Of a stretch of DNA of 64,000 bases, positions 9,801-17,469 are shown piece after piece. The position numbers and the translations under genes were made by a program. The DNA comes from UBA2210 sp036825195 (GTDB lineage: Bacteria > Desulfobacterota > Syntrophia > Syntrophales > UBA2210), in assembly GCA_036825195.1 (NCBI GenBank), contig DAISYQ010000014.1:1-64000 (forward strand). The letters are read 5' to 3'. The notes under the pieces were generated by a model. The model had not been told where the DNA came from. It saw only the letters and a program-made list of their open reading frames with translations, and ran no database searches. Numbering within the stretch: the stretch's first letter is position 1; the number at the start of each line of letters is the position of its first letter.

Positions 9801-9925
9801 TTTATCTCATCGGCGAGTCCCTGCTTGTCCAACTCATCGGTGAGCGCTTGCTTTACCTTTATGCTCCCCGTGGCGTGACATCCGGTACCCCCGCAAATCA
9901 GAATGTGAGACCGAAAAATTTTCAT
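6872..9925 (-). CDS. NuoF/HydB-like NADH-oxidising flavoprotein fused to a GltD/NfnB-like flavoprotein
   Basis: At 1017 residues this is almost twice the length of NuoF. Domains in order: thioredoxin-fold [2Fe-2S] domain (Cys11, 16, 48, 52); NuoF FMN/NADH domain with RGRGGAGFPTG (165-175) and CNADEGDPGAFMDR (about 193-206); SLBB region; [4Fe-4S] domain CGKCTPCREG (about 452-460); a DPYD-type double [4Fe-4S] region (about 535-610, with ICGRVCDHQCQSKCRR); a GltD-like FAD Rossmann motif IVGAGPAGLTAARDL (about 634); and a second nucleotide motif IVGGGNSAIDAARCAVRLG (about 770). The usual C-terminal 2[4Fe-4S] ferredoxin domain of HydB/HndC is replaced by the GltD module. It probably passes electrons between NAD(P)H and the hydrogenase encoded divergently at 13716. 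AAGGAGG precedes the ATG. Confidence 0.93.
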   Translation of the reverse strand: MKIFRSHILICGGTGCHATGSIKVKQALTDELDKQGLADEIKIVETGCNGFCAMGPIMVVYPDGIVYMMVQPEDIPELVEEHLLKGRPLERLLYKEPSTEETIPAMHDIPFFAHQELRVLRNKGLIDPEVIDEYIARDGYAGMAKALTEMTSEEIIQEVLDSGLRGRGGAGFPTGLKWKFAFQSKGDVKYVLCNADEGDPGAFMDRSVLEADPHSVLEGMIIAAKAIGAHKGYIYCRAEYPLALRRLDIAIQQAKEYGLLGENILDTGFDFDLEVYQGAGAFVCGEETALMTSIEGNRGMPRPRPPFPAVAGLWQKPSVLNNVETLASVGQIIAKGSAWFSSVGNETSKGTKVFALTGDVNNVGLVEVPMGTSLGTIVYDIGGGIPKGKKFKAAQLGGPSGGMIPVQHLNAPIDYENVAKLGAIMGSGGLIVMNEDMCPVDMARFFMDFCQDESCGKCTPCREGTKRMLEILTNICEGRGQEGDIELLEEMADVIKNSALCGLGQTAPNPVLSTIRYFRKEYEEHIRDKHCSAGVCSALFESPCKNACPIGMDVPQYLALVRAKRFDDAYRVMMKTNPFPSICGRVCDHQCQSKCRRNSLDESLAIKFIKRFITDNASRPSVEPVVVNRNEKIAIVGAGPAGLTAARDLALRGYQVTVFEELPEPGGMTRYGIPSYRLPRNILAGEVDDIRALGVDIKCNTRVGRDISFDTVGNEYDYIYLAPGAHKSQRMKIEGEDAAGVYGGVEFLRDFNNDEDAWLKGEKTLGSRVAIVGGGNSAIDAARCAVRLGADVTILYRRTREDMPAADEEIIAAEEEGIKIDYFIAPKKIVSENGKVTGIVCERMKAGDFDNSGRRRPIPVEGSEFTLDVDAVVAAIGQSPDLSFVPEESGVSVNRWDCFDLAEGSKSQTTSDKFFAGGDAVTGPWTVVGAIAAGHQAADDIDRTIRAQYGEPPWVAPVDEIDIPFEIDEDSDEQPQAAMPELSPAERKGNLTEVELGYDIETAIREASRCLRCDAKV

Positions 9926-9972
9926 CGGATATGTGTCCTCCTTACAGTATTGATTGGTAATGTCTATTTGTC

Positions 9973-10347
9973 TTATTCCGTAACTTTGGCCAGGACAAAG
10001 GGAGTCTGAACCTCACCTTCGAGAATGTGTCTCTTGAAGACCTGCCGCATCTTGTTGGAATCCATGAACTCGTAGATAATGGGATTTTTGTCGAGAACTT
10101 CAACGGTTACCTCAGGTTCTCTACTGCACAGTCCCATACAACCCGAGGTGGTGACGATAACATCGGTCACCCCTGCCTCTTCGATCTCACTCATCAGGGT
10201 ATCCATAACTTCGCGTGCTCCGGCAGCTATGCCGCACGTTCCCATATGCACGGTTACTTTAACCCTTCGTTCTCCAGCCCTCAGAGCGGTCTCACCCTGC
10301 ACGCGTTCCTTGATCTTTTTCAGATCCTCTATCTTTAATTTTGCCAT
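9973..10347 (-). CDS. HndB-like (2Fe-2S) ferredoxin-fold subunit
   Basis: A 124-residue protein resembling HndB of the Desulfovibrio NADP-reducing hydrogenase. It has HMGTCGIAAGAREV near the N-terminus (Cys38) and TTSGCMGLCSREP (Cys70, Cys74). I see three of the four cysteines of a thioredoxin-like [2Fe-2S] site, so the fourth ligand, if a cluster forms, is not obvious. It lies between the NuoE-like and NuoF-GltD genes, the same position as hndB in hndABCD, and probably relays or gates electrons between them. AGGGGAG lies seven bases before the ATG. Confidence 0.88.
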   Translation of the reverse strand: MAKLKIEDLKKIKERVQGETALRAGERRVKVTVHMGTCGIAAGAREVMDTLMSEIEEAGVTDVIVTTSGCMGLCSREPEVTVEVLDKNPIIYEFMDSNKMRQVFKRHILEGEVQTPFVLAKVTE

Positions 10348-10366
10348 ATCAATCTCCCCTGTCGTA

Positions 10367-10861
10367 TCAACTGTATTGTTGTAGGATATCTTTCAGCTTA
10401 TCAGGTTTGACCCTACCGTGGATATCATCATCAACCACGACGACCGGTCCCAACCCGCACGCTCCGAGGCATCGAACGGTTTCATAGGTGAACATCCGGT
10501 CCGGTGTTGTCTCGCCCTCTTTTATGCCGAATAGTTTTTCCATATTTTCAGCGATCTTTTTACCCCCTCGTACATAGCAGGCTGTTCCAAGACAGATTCG
10601 TACGGTGTGTTTGCCGCGGGGGTGCATGGTAAAGAAAGAATAAAACGTGACGACGCCGTACACATGGCTGAACGGTATGCCGAGTTCTCTACCGACCCTT
10701 TTTTGTACGGGAACGGGAAGAAATCCCAGAAGCTCCTGAGCCCTCTCCAGTACAGGGATCAGTCCACCGGCCTGACCCTTGTACCGCTCAATGATTTTAT
10801 CCAATTCCTTGATCTGTTCCGGGGTAAATTCCTCCATAAGCTCATTGTACTCTAAATCCAT
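10367..10861 (-). CDS. NuoE/HydC/HndA-like [2Fe-2S] subunit
   Basis: Thioredoxin-like [2Fe-2S] protein of the NADH-dehydrogenase 24-kDa family, 164 residues. It has an N-terminal helical region, a conserved HVYGVVTFYSFF segment, and the ligands in CLGTACYVRG and CLGACGLGP. In bifurcating hydrogenases this subunit binds the FMN subunit and carries one [2Fe-2S] cluster. The frame extends nine codons upstream, but ATG 10861 has GAAGGAGG seven bases before it and is chosen. It is followed by hndB-like and nuoF-gltD genes with gaps of 19 and 47 bases. Confidence 0.93.
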   Translation of the reverse strand: MDLEYNELMEEFTPEQIKELDKIIERYKGQAGGLIPVLERAQELLGFLPVPVQKRVGRELGIPFSHVYGVVTFYSFFTMHPRGKHTVRICLGTACYVRGGKKIAENMEKLFGIKEGETTPDRMFTYETVRCLGACGLGPVVVVDDDIHGRVKPDKLKDILQQYS

Positions 10862-10900
10862 ATATGCCTCCTTCAATGTAAGATCCAAGGGGAGAGGGTG

Positions 10901-11449
10901 CTAAGACCCGGCCCCGATCTCCTTTAGACCATCCCTTATATCTTCCTTTATAAACTGCAGCACCGTCGGATGATCGATGGGAACATCCTCCAGTTCTTTC
11001 TTTATCTCACGCGTGTCCAGTGTGTAGGACCTGCCGCCACTCAGGTGTGTATACACAAAGTCAATCCCTGGATTTCCGGCTATCAAGGTTATCATTGTTG
11101 CCGTCATGTTTCCCAGGGGCTGACGGTCGATATGGCTGTACCCGAAGTTCGCCCGTATCGTTGTTCCCTCTCCCTTTTTTGATTGAATCGAACACCCCCC
11201 GCCGGTCATGTGTGCGGCATGTGCAAGTAAGGGAATACCCAGACCGACCCGGCGCACCGTCTTGGATGTGTAGAAGGGGTCAGATGCTTTCTGTACCGTG
11301 TCCTTTTCCATTCCCTCTCCGTTATCGATAATCTCAATACCCAGCATGTCGTCCTTTCTGTTCTCGGAGATGCCGATTTGTATGAGATTTGCTCCGGCCC
11401 TGGTCGAGTTTTCAACAATGTCGAGAATGTGCAAGGCAAGTTCCTGCAT
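10901..11449 (-). CDS. GHKL ATPase (histidine-kinase-like ATP-binding domain) of the hydrogenase operon
   Basis: A 182-residue stand-alone ATP-binding protein. It shows the N box in ILDIVENSTRAGA, G1 box DNGEGM, F-box-like DPFYTSK and G2 box VGLGIPLL, followed by a short C-terminal region. There is no phosphoacceptor His domain or membrane segment. Such ATPases often travel with DRTGG and PHP genes next to NuoE/HydC in anaerobe hydrogenase operons; their role is not settled (regulation or assembly are possible). It lies between the PHP and NuoE-like genes in the same operon. Confidence 0.85.
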   Translation of the reverse strand: MQELALHILDIVENSTRAGANLIQIGISENRKDDMLGIEIIDNGEGMEKDTVQKASDPFYTSKTVRRVGLGIPLLAHAAHMTGGGCSIQSKKGEGTTIRANFGYSHIDRQPLGNMTATMITLIAGNPGIDFVYTHLSGGRSYTLDTREIKKELEDVPIDHPTVLQFIKEDIRDGLKEIGAGS

Positions 11450-11452
11450 CGT

Positions 11453-12202
11453 TCACTCCGCTAAGATGTGTCGACCCTTACGTCCCTCAAGGGCCATTTT
11501 CAATTCGGAAAGTGAGGGCGTTTCCATGAGGATCTTTGTACACACCGTTCCGATGTCTTGTATGAAATGGGCATCGGATGATTCGATAAACGGGTAATCG
11601 CACAGATCGGGGTGCCGCTCGCGTGCCGCCTGTAAACCCGTCCTCCGGGATATCTCCAGTGCGTCGAACCGTATATCGGAAGGGATAAATCCCAGCTGAC
11701 CCAGGACGCTGAAGCTTTCACGATCAATATGGGCGGCGATAGCGATTCCGTTCGCATCGTGGATCGCAGAGACAACTTCCTGGAGAGAGAGACGAGTGAC
11801 TCCGATCAATAACCGGTCATTAAAGCCCTCAACTTCATCCAATGCATTGACAATTGCCTGGCACCCAAAGATCTCTTCCCGGTTGGATCCGGAAAGGGCC
11901 GTGTAAACAATCTGTTGAATTTTCAGCAAGTCATCGATAGTATCAAAGAGCGCAACAACATGCGTTTCCTCTCTGCTGGTTATCTCCATGCCGGGAAGGA
12001 TACGCAACGACTCTCCCCGTGCCGCTTCGATCACATATTGAACATTTTCGGATGCATTGTGATCACATATGCCGATAACATCCAACCCACATGCTACCGC
12101 CCGTTGAACCAGCGCGGTCGGATACATATCCAGATCGGCGCAGGGGGAAAGGCAGGTATGTATGTGAAGATCACATCGAAACGTTCTTACACTTTTTGTC
12201 AT
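11453..12202 (-). CDS. PHP-domain phosphoesterase-like protein
   Basis: A 249-residue protein of the PHP (TrpH/YciV-like) metal-dependent phosphoesterase superfamily. Metal-binding motifs are visible: DLHIHTCLSPCAD near residue 10, ICDHNASEN, GMEITSREETH, AAHIDRESF and SSDAHFIQDIG near the C-terminus. The substrate is unknown; its place in the hydrogenase operon suggests a regulatory or maturation role, by inference. The frame is open further upstream to 12448, but the PHP domain begins at ATG 12202 and the extension would overlap the DRTGG gene, so the shorter form is chosen. It ends 3 bases before the ATPase gene. Confidence 0.88.
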   Translation of the reverse strand: MTKSVRTFRCDLHIHTCLSPCADLDMYPTALVQRAVACGLDVIGICDHNASENVQYVIEAARGESLRILPGMEITSREETHVVALFDTIDDLLKIQQIVYTALSGSNREEIFGCQAIVNALDEVEGFNDRLLIGVTRLSLQEVVSAIHDANGIAIAAHIDRESFSVLGQLGFIPSDIRFDALEISRRTGLQAARERHPDLCDYPFIESSDAHFIQDIGTVCTKILMETPSLSELKMALEGRKGRHILAE

Positions 12203-12249
12203 GGACCAATGCCTTCCCCGAAAGTTCGCGACAGAGGCAATACGTTCCG

Positions 12250-12585
12250 TCAGGGGTGCATCAGCTTGTATATTCTGCCGACTATTTCGAAGCCGGACAG
12301 TTCCGTTACCAGTATCGGTATCCCCTCTCGCGATGCCCGCTCGACCGTATCTTCCTCTGGTTGTCTTCCCTGTATGAGGATGATACATGCATGCTCTTTC
12401 AAAACGCTTACCGCCACGATGTTCTGGTGTGTCTGGCACGTGATCCATGCGTCGCCGTTTGTGCTGGACGCCATAACGTTGCTCAGGAGATCACCGACAT
12501 ACCCGCCAGACACCTCCCTGTTTAGGTTCTCCGTTCCACACTGTATCGTGAGATTTAATTTTTCTGCGAGAAAGGCCACGTCCAT
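12250..12585 (-). CDS. DRTGG-domain protein, copy 1
   Basis: A 111-residue protein with the DRTGG fold found at the N-terminus of HPr kinase relatives. The segments GGYVGDLLSNVMASSTNGDAW and ACIILIQGRQPEEDTVERA give the usual layout of a ligand-binding domain without a kinase domain. It is the first gene of the minus operon leading to the NuoE/HndB/NuoF-GltD subunits. A second copy opens the minus operon at 21844 on the other side of the hydrogenase genes. Its ligand is unknown. Confidence 0.82.
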   Translation of the reverse strand: MDVAFLAEKLNLTIQCGTENLNREVSGGYVGDLLSNVMASSTNGDAWITCQTHQNIVAVSVLKEHACIILIQGRQPEEDTVERASREGIPILVTELSGFEIVGRIYKLMHP

Positions 12586-12645
12586 TTTGTCTCACCTGTT
12601 GATCTGTATCTTACGATTGAGTTACTTTTCCTTATTGGATGATAT

Positions 12646-12705
12646 CCCGCAAAGATATCGAGGAGGCCTTTGCGGGTGCCAAGGTCCTCCGCCTCGAGTC
12701 CCGTC
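12646..12705 (-). promoter_or_regulatory. Mutually exclusive hairpins upstream of the DRTGG operon
   Basis: CCCGCAAAG (12646-12654) pairs with CTTTGCGGG (12668-12676). The overlapping block CGAGGAGGCCTT (12659-12670) can instead pair, with small bulges, with AAGGTCCTCCGCCTCG (12681-12696). The two folds share sequence and cannot form together. They lie 60-120 bases upstream of the first minus-strand gene, in the likely 5' leader. Confidence 0.35.
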
Positions 12706-12807
12706 TTACCTATACAGTCATTCTCATTGAAATAGTGCTGTTATGTATTTAGCTTACCCCGGAGCAGATATGATGAATGGTAGGCTGTATTGAGGGTATT
12801 ACGTACT

Positions 12808-12955
12808 TATGACCCATAGGTTGTAATGACAGTCTCCCCCAGGATATCGTCCGCTGATAGTCTATCTCCTTTTTGATCCAATCAAAGCCGCTTTAGCATC
12901 GTTGATCAAATCACTGGTTTTTGGCGGGGAGGAAATATTGCACGTATGGGTCATA
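12808..12955. repeat. Inverted pair of TATGACCCATA motifs
   Basis: TATGACCCATA occurs at 12808-12818, and its exact reverse complement TATGGGTCATA at 12945-12955. A related CATAAGGTCATG lies at 13113-13124, and a palindromic relative ATGACC-TAT-GGTCAT at 21976-21990. All lie upstream of the two DRTGG genes and could be binding sites of one regulator. Confidence 0.4.
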
Positions 12956-13160
12956 GCGGCACAAGACATTTCGGATCTTCCCTTCTATTCTGGTACAACC
13001 GGTAATTCTGTTCGTTCACACCCTCCCCGATGTTTCGAACGGAATAATAGAAGAATAGAAATGATACGTCTTCTGCTGCAGAAGAAATCAAATATAAATC
13101 GGCTCTCCCTAACATAAGGTCATGGTTATGTCAATGCTTTTGAGATCGGATACGAATACT

Positions 13161-13502
13161 ATGTGTCTGATTTCGAAGCGATTCACAGATGGTTCGGCCG
13201 CAAAAGAAAATCAGAAAAATTAAGAGTCTGTGAAGAGACAAGATGATATTTTTCTATTGGTTAGCTTTCGTATTACAGGCCTATTCAGAAAGTCAACTGT
13301 GAAACGACTACTGTTCAAGGATATTTCCGTGAAGATGTTCTCATCGTCTTGAAACGGGTTTTGTCCGATTGGTTCAATTACCTATGGAACCGTTATTGCT
13401 GTTACTGTATTGTGATTCTATGTGTCGGATACCACTGCTTTGAAAAGAGGTGAATGGAACATTTTTCGACTCAATCGATTGATTCTGCAGCATCCGACAC
13501 AT
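13161..13502. repeat. Repeated ATGTGTC[G/T]GAT motif upstream of the hydrogenase promoter
   Basis: ATGTGTCTGAT at 13161-13171, ATGTGTCGGAT at 13420-13430 and the exact reverse complement ATCCGACACAT at 13492-13502. The last two form an 11-bp inverted pair ending 23 bases upstream of the -35 box, a position suited to an activator or a looping repressor. Confidence 0.5.
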
Positions 13503-13525
13503 CAGACATAATCAGATAAAATGCA

Positions 13526-13554
13526 TTGACACACCACCATGATTTTTCTATACT
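13526..13554 (+). promoter_or_regulatory. Strong sigma-70-type promoter of the hydrogenase operon
   Basis: TTGACA (13526-13531), a 17-base spacer and TATACT (13549-13554), a near-consensus promoter. It implies a 5' leader of about 155 bases before the hydrogenase start codon. Confidence 0.75.
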
Positions 13555-13715
13555 GCCCCCGGTAAAAAAAGCTTTTGATCAGTAGGTTATATTGGTTTAT
13601 GGTACTATTTCGGTTTCGCCCCCTCGCCGTTTACCGCCATATAGTTTATTCTCAGAATAAAAACCCCGACAAGCACTCGGAGAGAACAATATCATGAAAT
13701 GGAAAAACGAATGTT

Positions 13716-16700
13716 ATGATAACTGTAAACATTGATGGGAAAGACTACGAAACAGTCAGCGGATTAACAATTATTGAAGCTGCTCGTATGCACGGAATAG
13801 ACATCCCGGCCTTGGGATATGATCCGCGGGTGAGCCCTCCAAGCAACTTTGAGGCCGCTTTCGTGGAGCTGTTCGACGGCGCCGGAAGCAGGTTTGCATC
13901 GGCAACGTCCACGCTTGTTCAGGACGGTATGGCGATCACTACACAATCAGAGGCGCTGTATACATATCGTAAGATATACCTCCAGTCTCTTCTGAGGAAC
14001 CATTACGGCGACTGTATCGCACCATGTGTCTTGCGCTGCCCGGCTCATATCGATATACAGCAGTATATCTACCATGTGAACTGCAACAATTTCCTCGAAG
14101 CTCTTAAGGTCATCAAGGACAGCAATCCTTTGCCCGCGGTATGCGGCCGCGTCTGTCCTCACCCCTGTGAAGATGATTGCCGCCGTAATGCCCTTGACGG
14201 TGGAGTCAATATTAACGGCATTAAGCGATTTGTCGCCGACTGGGACGCGAATCAGCCGGAGCCGTATCGGCCTGAGTGCCTGCCCGATTCAGGGCATAAG
14301 ATTGCCATCATCGGGGCCGGGCCGGCGGGTCTTACCGCCGCGTGGTTTTTACGGCGACTCGGCCATGCGGTTTCCATCTTCGAGATGCAGGAGAAAGCCG
14401 GGGGCATGCTGAGGTGGGGAATCCCTTATTATCGCCTCCCCGAGGATGTCCTGGATGCGGAGATACAGGCGATTCTTGATCTCGGTGTCGATATCCACTA
14501 CCACACAAAACTGGGGCGTGATTTCTCCCTCGAATCTTTAAGGCGAGACGGTTTTGAGGCCCTATTCCTGGGATTGGGAGCACAAAAGGCCACCGCCATC
14601 GGTGTCAAGGGTGAGGACAGCACCGGCGTCATGTCGGGTCTTGATTTCCTCGCACGGATCGCCAGGGGCGAAAGGCCGGAACTGGGGAACCGGGTCATCG
14701 TGATTGGGGGTGGTAACACGGCCATGGATGCGGCACGCAGTGCCGTACGTCTGGGCGTTAAAGAGGTTATTATCGCTTACCGTCGCACCCGACAGGAAAT
14801 GCCGGCTCAAGACATTGAGATTGAGGAGGCCATCGAGGAAGGCATCTCTGTTCAGTACCTGACCGCACCGATTTCAATTACATCATCAAATGGCGCGCTG
14901 CAACTGCTCTGCGTGCATATGGAACTGGGGGAACCGGATGAGAGTGGTCGGAGGCGCCCGGTACCCCAGGAAGGCTCGGAATTTAACCTTTCGGCAACGA
15001 CGATCATCTCAGCCATCGGTCAATCGGTGGAGGGGTCCTGTGTCGGTGACGCTGCGATAATCGATCGGTGGGGCACCATTATGGCAGATCCCCATACGAT
15101 GCAAACGGCCCTGCCCTGGGTCTTCTCCGGAGGTGATTGCGTTACGGGCCCGGATATCGCCATTGCGGCGATAGGTGCGGGCAAGCGTGCCGCGGAAGCC
15201 ATGGATGAATATGTGCGTACCGGTACGGTCACCGTCAAGGATGAACCCTACGCCTGTAGCAAGGATAGCTGGAAGGATCTGCCACCTGAAACCTTTCAGG
15301 GAATCAAACCGGCGGAACGCTGTGAAGTGCCGGTTATCGAGCCGCCCACCCGGAAAAAGAATTTCGATGAATTCTCCGTAACGTGGGATCAGGAAACCGC
15401 AATGGCAGAAGCATCACGCTGTATGGAATGCGGCTGTACCGAACGATATGACTGTTCGCTCCGCAACTATGCAAGCGAATACGGCGTCCAGCACGACAAA
15501 GGACAGCCGGCCAGACCTCTGTTCATCGATGCAAACCACCCCACCATTTCGAGAGATGCAGGCAAGTGTATCTTATGCGGTCTCTGCCTGAAGGTCTGCC
15601 GTGAAATGATGGGGGTCTCGGCACTGAGCTTCTATGAGACAAATGATGTCTTGACAGTCGGTCCCAATGACCATCGGCCCCTCGATCTGACCGTGTGTGT
15701 TGCCTGCGGGCACTGTGCCATGGTTTGTCCCACGGGAGCGCTGACGCTGAAGTCGACATTGCCTGATGTCTACCGGGCCCTGAAGAATCCGGAACTGACC
15801 GTCGTCGCTCAGATCGCTCCTGCCGTGCGGGCCGCCTTCGGAGAACAGTACGGTATCAATGGTGCCGATGTCATGCCGGTGTTGAGCGCCTGTCTGAAAC
15901 GGTTGGGGTTTGATTTCGTCTTCGATACCTGCTGGGCGGCCGATCTCACTATTATGGAGGAGGGGACCGAACTCCTGTCGCGCATAGCCGAAGGTGGTGT
16001 TCTCCCGCAGATAACCTCCTGCTGCCCGGCCTGGATCAATTACTGTGAAAAACTTGCTCCGGATATTTTGCCGCACCTTTCATCCTGTAAATCGCCGCAA
16101 CAGATGTTCGGAGCGGTGATGAAGCAATACTTCGCCAAACAGCTCAAGGTGCGATCCGAACAATTGTATTTTGTTTCTGTCATGCCCTGTAATGCAAAGA
16201 AATATGAATCCATGCGCCCCGAGTTCGGTACCAACAATGTCCAGGATGTTGATAAAGTCCTGACCACGTGGGATGTGATGTGCATGCTGTCGGAGAAACA
16301 TATAGATCCGCTCACCATTTCACCCGTTCCGGTCGATGCCTTTTTCGGAAAGGTTTCCGGTGCGGGGATCATCTTTGGCGCCAGTGGCGGCGTTGCCGAA
16401 GCGGCCCTCCGCCTGGCTGCCGAGCGAGTTATGGGCAAGCGGATGGACAGTTTTGCCTATGAAGAGGTACGAGGCCTGCAGGGCGTCAAGGAAACGGCCG
16501 TTACGCTGGGAGATGCCACGGTGCGATTGGCGGTGGTCAGCGGTTTACAGAATGCGCAGAGGTTGATTGACCGGATACGATCCGATGACGCCCCCTATGA
16601 CTTCATCGAAGTCATGGCCTGTCCCGGAGGCTGCATCAACGGTTCCGGAAATCCGGCTCCGCTTCTGAAAAGCGATGCGGAACATCGTCTGGAGGTCCTC

Positions 16701-17156
16701 TATCGTTTGGATCAGGAGGCACCCATCCGCACCAGCCAGGACAATCCGTCCGTACAGGCCATTTATTCAAACTGGCTGGGCAAACCGGACAGCGATCTCT
16801 CTCATCATGCCCTGCATACAACCTATAAGCGGCGGTCCATGCGCGTGCAGGACGCGATCCAGGATGAAGAGGTGCGACAAACCGAGGCACCTGTCGATAT
16901 GAGCGTATGTATTGGAACCAACTGTTACATCAAGGGATCGTGGAAGTTGTTGGAGGGTCTGTCTGCCGAATTGAAGAGACGCGGTCTGTCGGAGCGGTTC
17001 CGAGTCAAGGCGCGGTTCTGTACTGGTCAGTGCGAAGGCGGTCCCAACGTGGTTATCGATAATAGGATTATTTCAGTGGAACAGGTAGATCGCCCCGGAT
17101 TGTTTATCGATACATATCTGATGCCGATTATTCGGAATACGGATAGAACGAGGTAA
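13716..17156 (+). CDS. [FeFe]-hydrogenase catalytic subunit fused to a GltD/NfnB-like flavoprotein (group A2/A3-like)
   Basis: H2-forming or H2-oxidising enzyme of 1146 residues with an unusual architecture. Order: a [2Fe-2S]-fold domain (1-80) that lacks all four ligand cysteines; a DPYD-type double [4Fe-4S] region (about 100-175); a GltD-like FAD motif IIGAGPAGLTAAWFL (about 195) and second nucleotide motif VIGGGNTAMDAARSAVRLG (about 327); CMECGCTERYDC (about 568); 2[4Fe-4S] ferredoxin CILCGLCLKVC (about 617) and CVACGHCAMVCP (about 661); H-cluster motifs TSCCPAW (about 767), MPCNAKKYE (about 822) and MACPGGCINGSG (about 966); and a C-terminal thioredoxin-like [2Fe-2S] domain (Cys near 1065, 1070, 1102, 1106). 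TSCCP keeps the proton-relay Cys, so it should be catalytic. GltD-linked hydrogenases are classed as group A2 with unproven function. Confidence 0.95.
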   Translation: MITVNIDGKDYETVSGLTIIEAARMHGIDIPALGYDPRVSPPSNFEAAFVELFDGAGSRFASATSTLVQDGMAITTQSEALYTYRKIYLQSLLRNHYGDCIAPCVLRCPAHIDIQQYIYHVNCNNFLEALKVIKDSNPLPAVCGRVCPHPCEDDCRRNALDGGVNINGIKRFVADWDANQPEPYRPECLPDSGHKIAIIGAGPAGLTAAWFLRRLGHAVSIFEMQEKAGGMLRWGIPYYRLPEDVLDAEIQAILDLGVDIHYHTKLGRDFSLESLRRDGFEALFLGLGAQKATAIGVKGEDSTGVMSGLDFLARIARGERPELGNRVIVIGGGNTAMDAARSAVRLGVKEVIIAYRRTRQEMPAQDIEIEEAIEEGISVQYLTAPISITSSNGALQLLCVHMELGEPDESGRRRPVPQEGSEFNLSATTIISAIGQSVEGSCVGDAAIIDRWGTIMADPHTMQTALPWVFSGGDCVTGPDIAIAAIGAGKRAAEAMDEYVRTGTVTVKDEPYACSKDSWKDLPPETFQGIKPAERCEVPVIEPPTRKKNFDEFSVTWDQETAMAEASRCMECGCTERYDCSLRNYASEYGVQHDKGQPARPLFIDANHPTISRDAGKCILCGLCLKVCREMMGVSALSFYETNDVLTVGPNDHRPLDLTVCVACGHCAMVCPTGALTLKSTLPDVYRALKNPELTVVAQIAPAVRAAFGEQYGINGADVMPVLSACLKRLGFDFVFDTCWAADLTIMEEGTELLSRIAEGGVLPQITSCCPAWINYCEKLAPDILPHLSSCKSPQQMFGAVMKQYFAKQLKVRSEQLYFVSVMPCNAKKYESMRPEFGTNNVQDVDKVLTTWDVMCMLSEKHIDPLTISPVPVDAFFGKVSGAGIIFGASGGVAEAALRLAAERVMGKRMDSFAYEEVRGLQGVKETAVTLGDATVRLAVVSGLQNAQRLIDRIRSDDAPYDFIEVMACPGGCINGSGNPAPLLKSDAEHRLEVLYRLDQEAPIRTSQDNPSVQAIYSNWLGKPDSDLSHHALHTTYKRRSMRVQDAIQDEEVRQTEAPVDMSVCIGTNCYIKGSWKLLEGLSAELKRRGLSERFRVKARFCTGQCEGGPNVVIDNRIISVEQVDRPGLFIDTYLMPIIRNTDRTR

Positions 17157-17160
17157 TGAC

Positions 17161-17436
17161 ATGCTTTTGATAACGATTTGTGTCGGGAGTTCGTGCAGCC
17201 TGCGTGGTTCCGATGAACTGGCGTCGGAATTATTCAATCTTATAAAAAAGGAAAAACTCGAAGGGCTGGTCGACATCGTCGGCGCTTTCTGTATGGATTC
17301 ATGCTCCAAGGGAGTTTCCGTTCGTGTCGGCGATCATGAATTCAGCGGTATTCTGCCGGAGGATGCGGAATCATTCTTTTATAAAGAGATCATGAGCCAA
17401 GTGGAAAACACATTGCTGATCGGAAAAAAGGATTGA
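17161..17436 (+). CDS. Small thioredoxin-like [2Fe-2S] protein
   Basis: A 91-residue protein with CVGSSCSLRG (Cys7, Cys12) and FCMDSCSKG, the Cys spacing of a NuoE-type [2Fe-2S] site, but no N-terminal helical domain. It resembles the C-terminal domain of the preceding hydrogenase. It starts four bases after the hydrogenase stop and precedes the sensory hydrogenase by 33 bases. It probably relays electrons in this system, either to the sensor or as an extra carrier; this is inference from position and motif. Confidence 0.82.
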   Translation: MLLITICVGSSCSLRGSDELASELFNLIKKEKLEGLVDIVGAFCMDSCSKGVSVRVGDHEFSGILPEDAESFFYKEIMSQVENTLLIGKKD

Positions 17437-17469
17437 TATATTGTTTCTACATGACAGAGGAAGACCGTT

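Larger units (their letters stand above)
12586..13715. other. Long divergent regulatory region of the hydrogenase locus
   Basis: This 1130-base AT-rich region separates the two divergent hydrogenase operons, and no convincing gene was found in it. It holds a hairpin pair near 12646-12705, three copies of a TATGACC-centred motif (12808, 12945, 13113), three copies of ATGTGTC[G/T]GAT (13161, 13420, 13492), and a strong promoter at 13526-13554 for the plus operon. Its length and density of repeated motifs suggest control by more than one regulator. Confidence 0.6.

Noticed and set aside
8159..10009. 616-codon plus-strand open frame opposite the NuoF-GltD gene
   Set aside because: It is fully antisense to a strongly conserved flavoprotein, has no ribosome site and encodes no recognisable domain. 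Long antisense frames are common opposite high-GC genes with this codon bias.
12902..13117. 71-codon plus-strand frame in the long divergent region
   Set aside because: It lies among regulatory repeats, has no ribosome site and shows no protein-like features.
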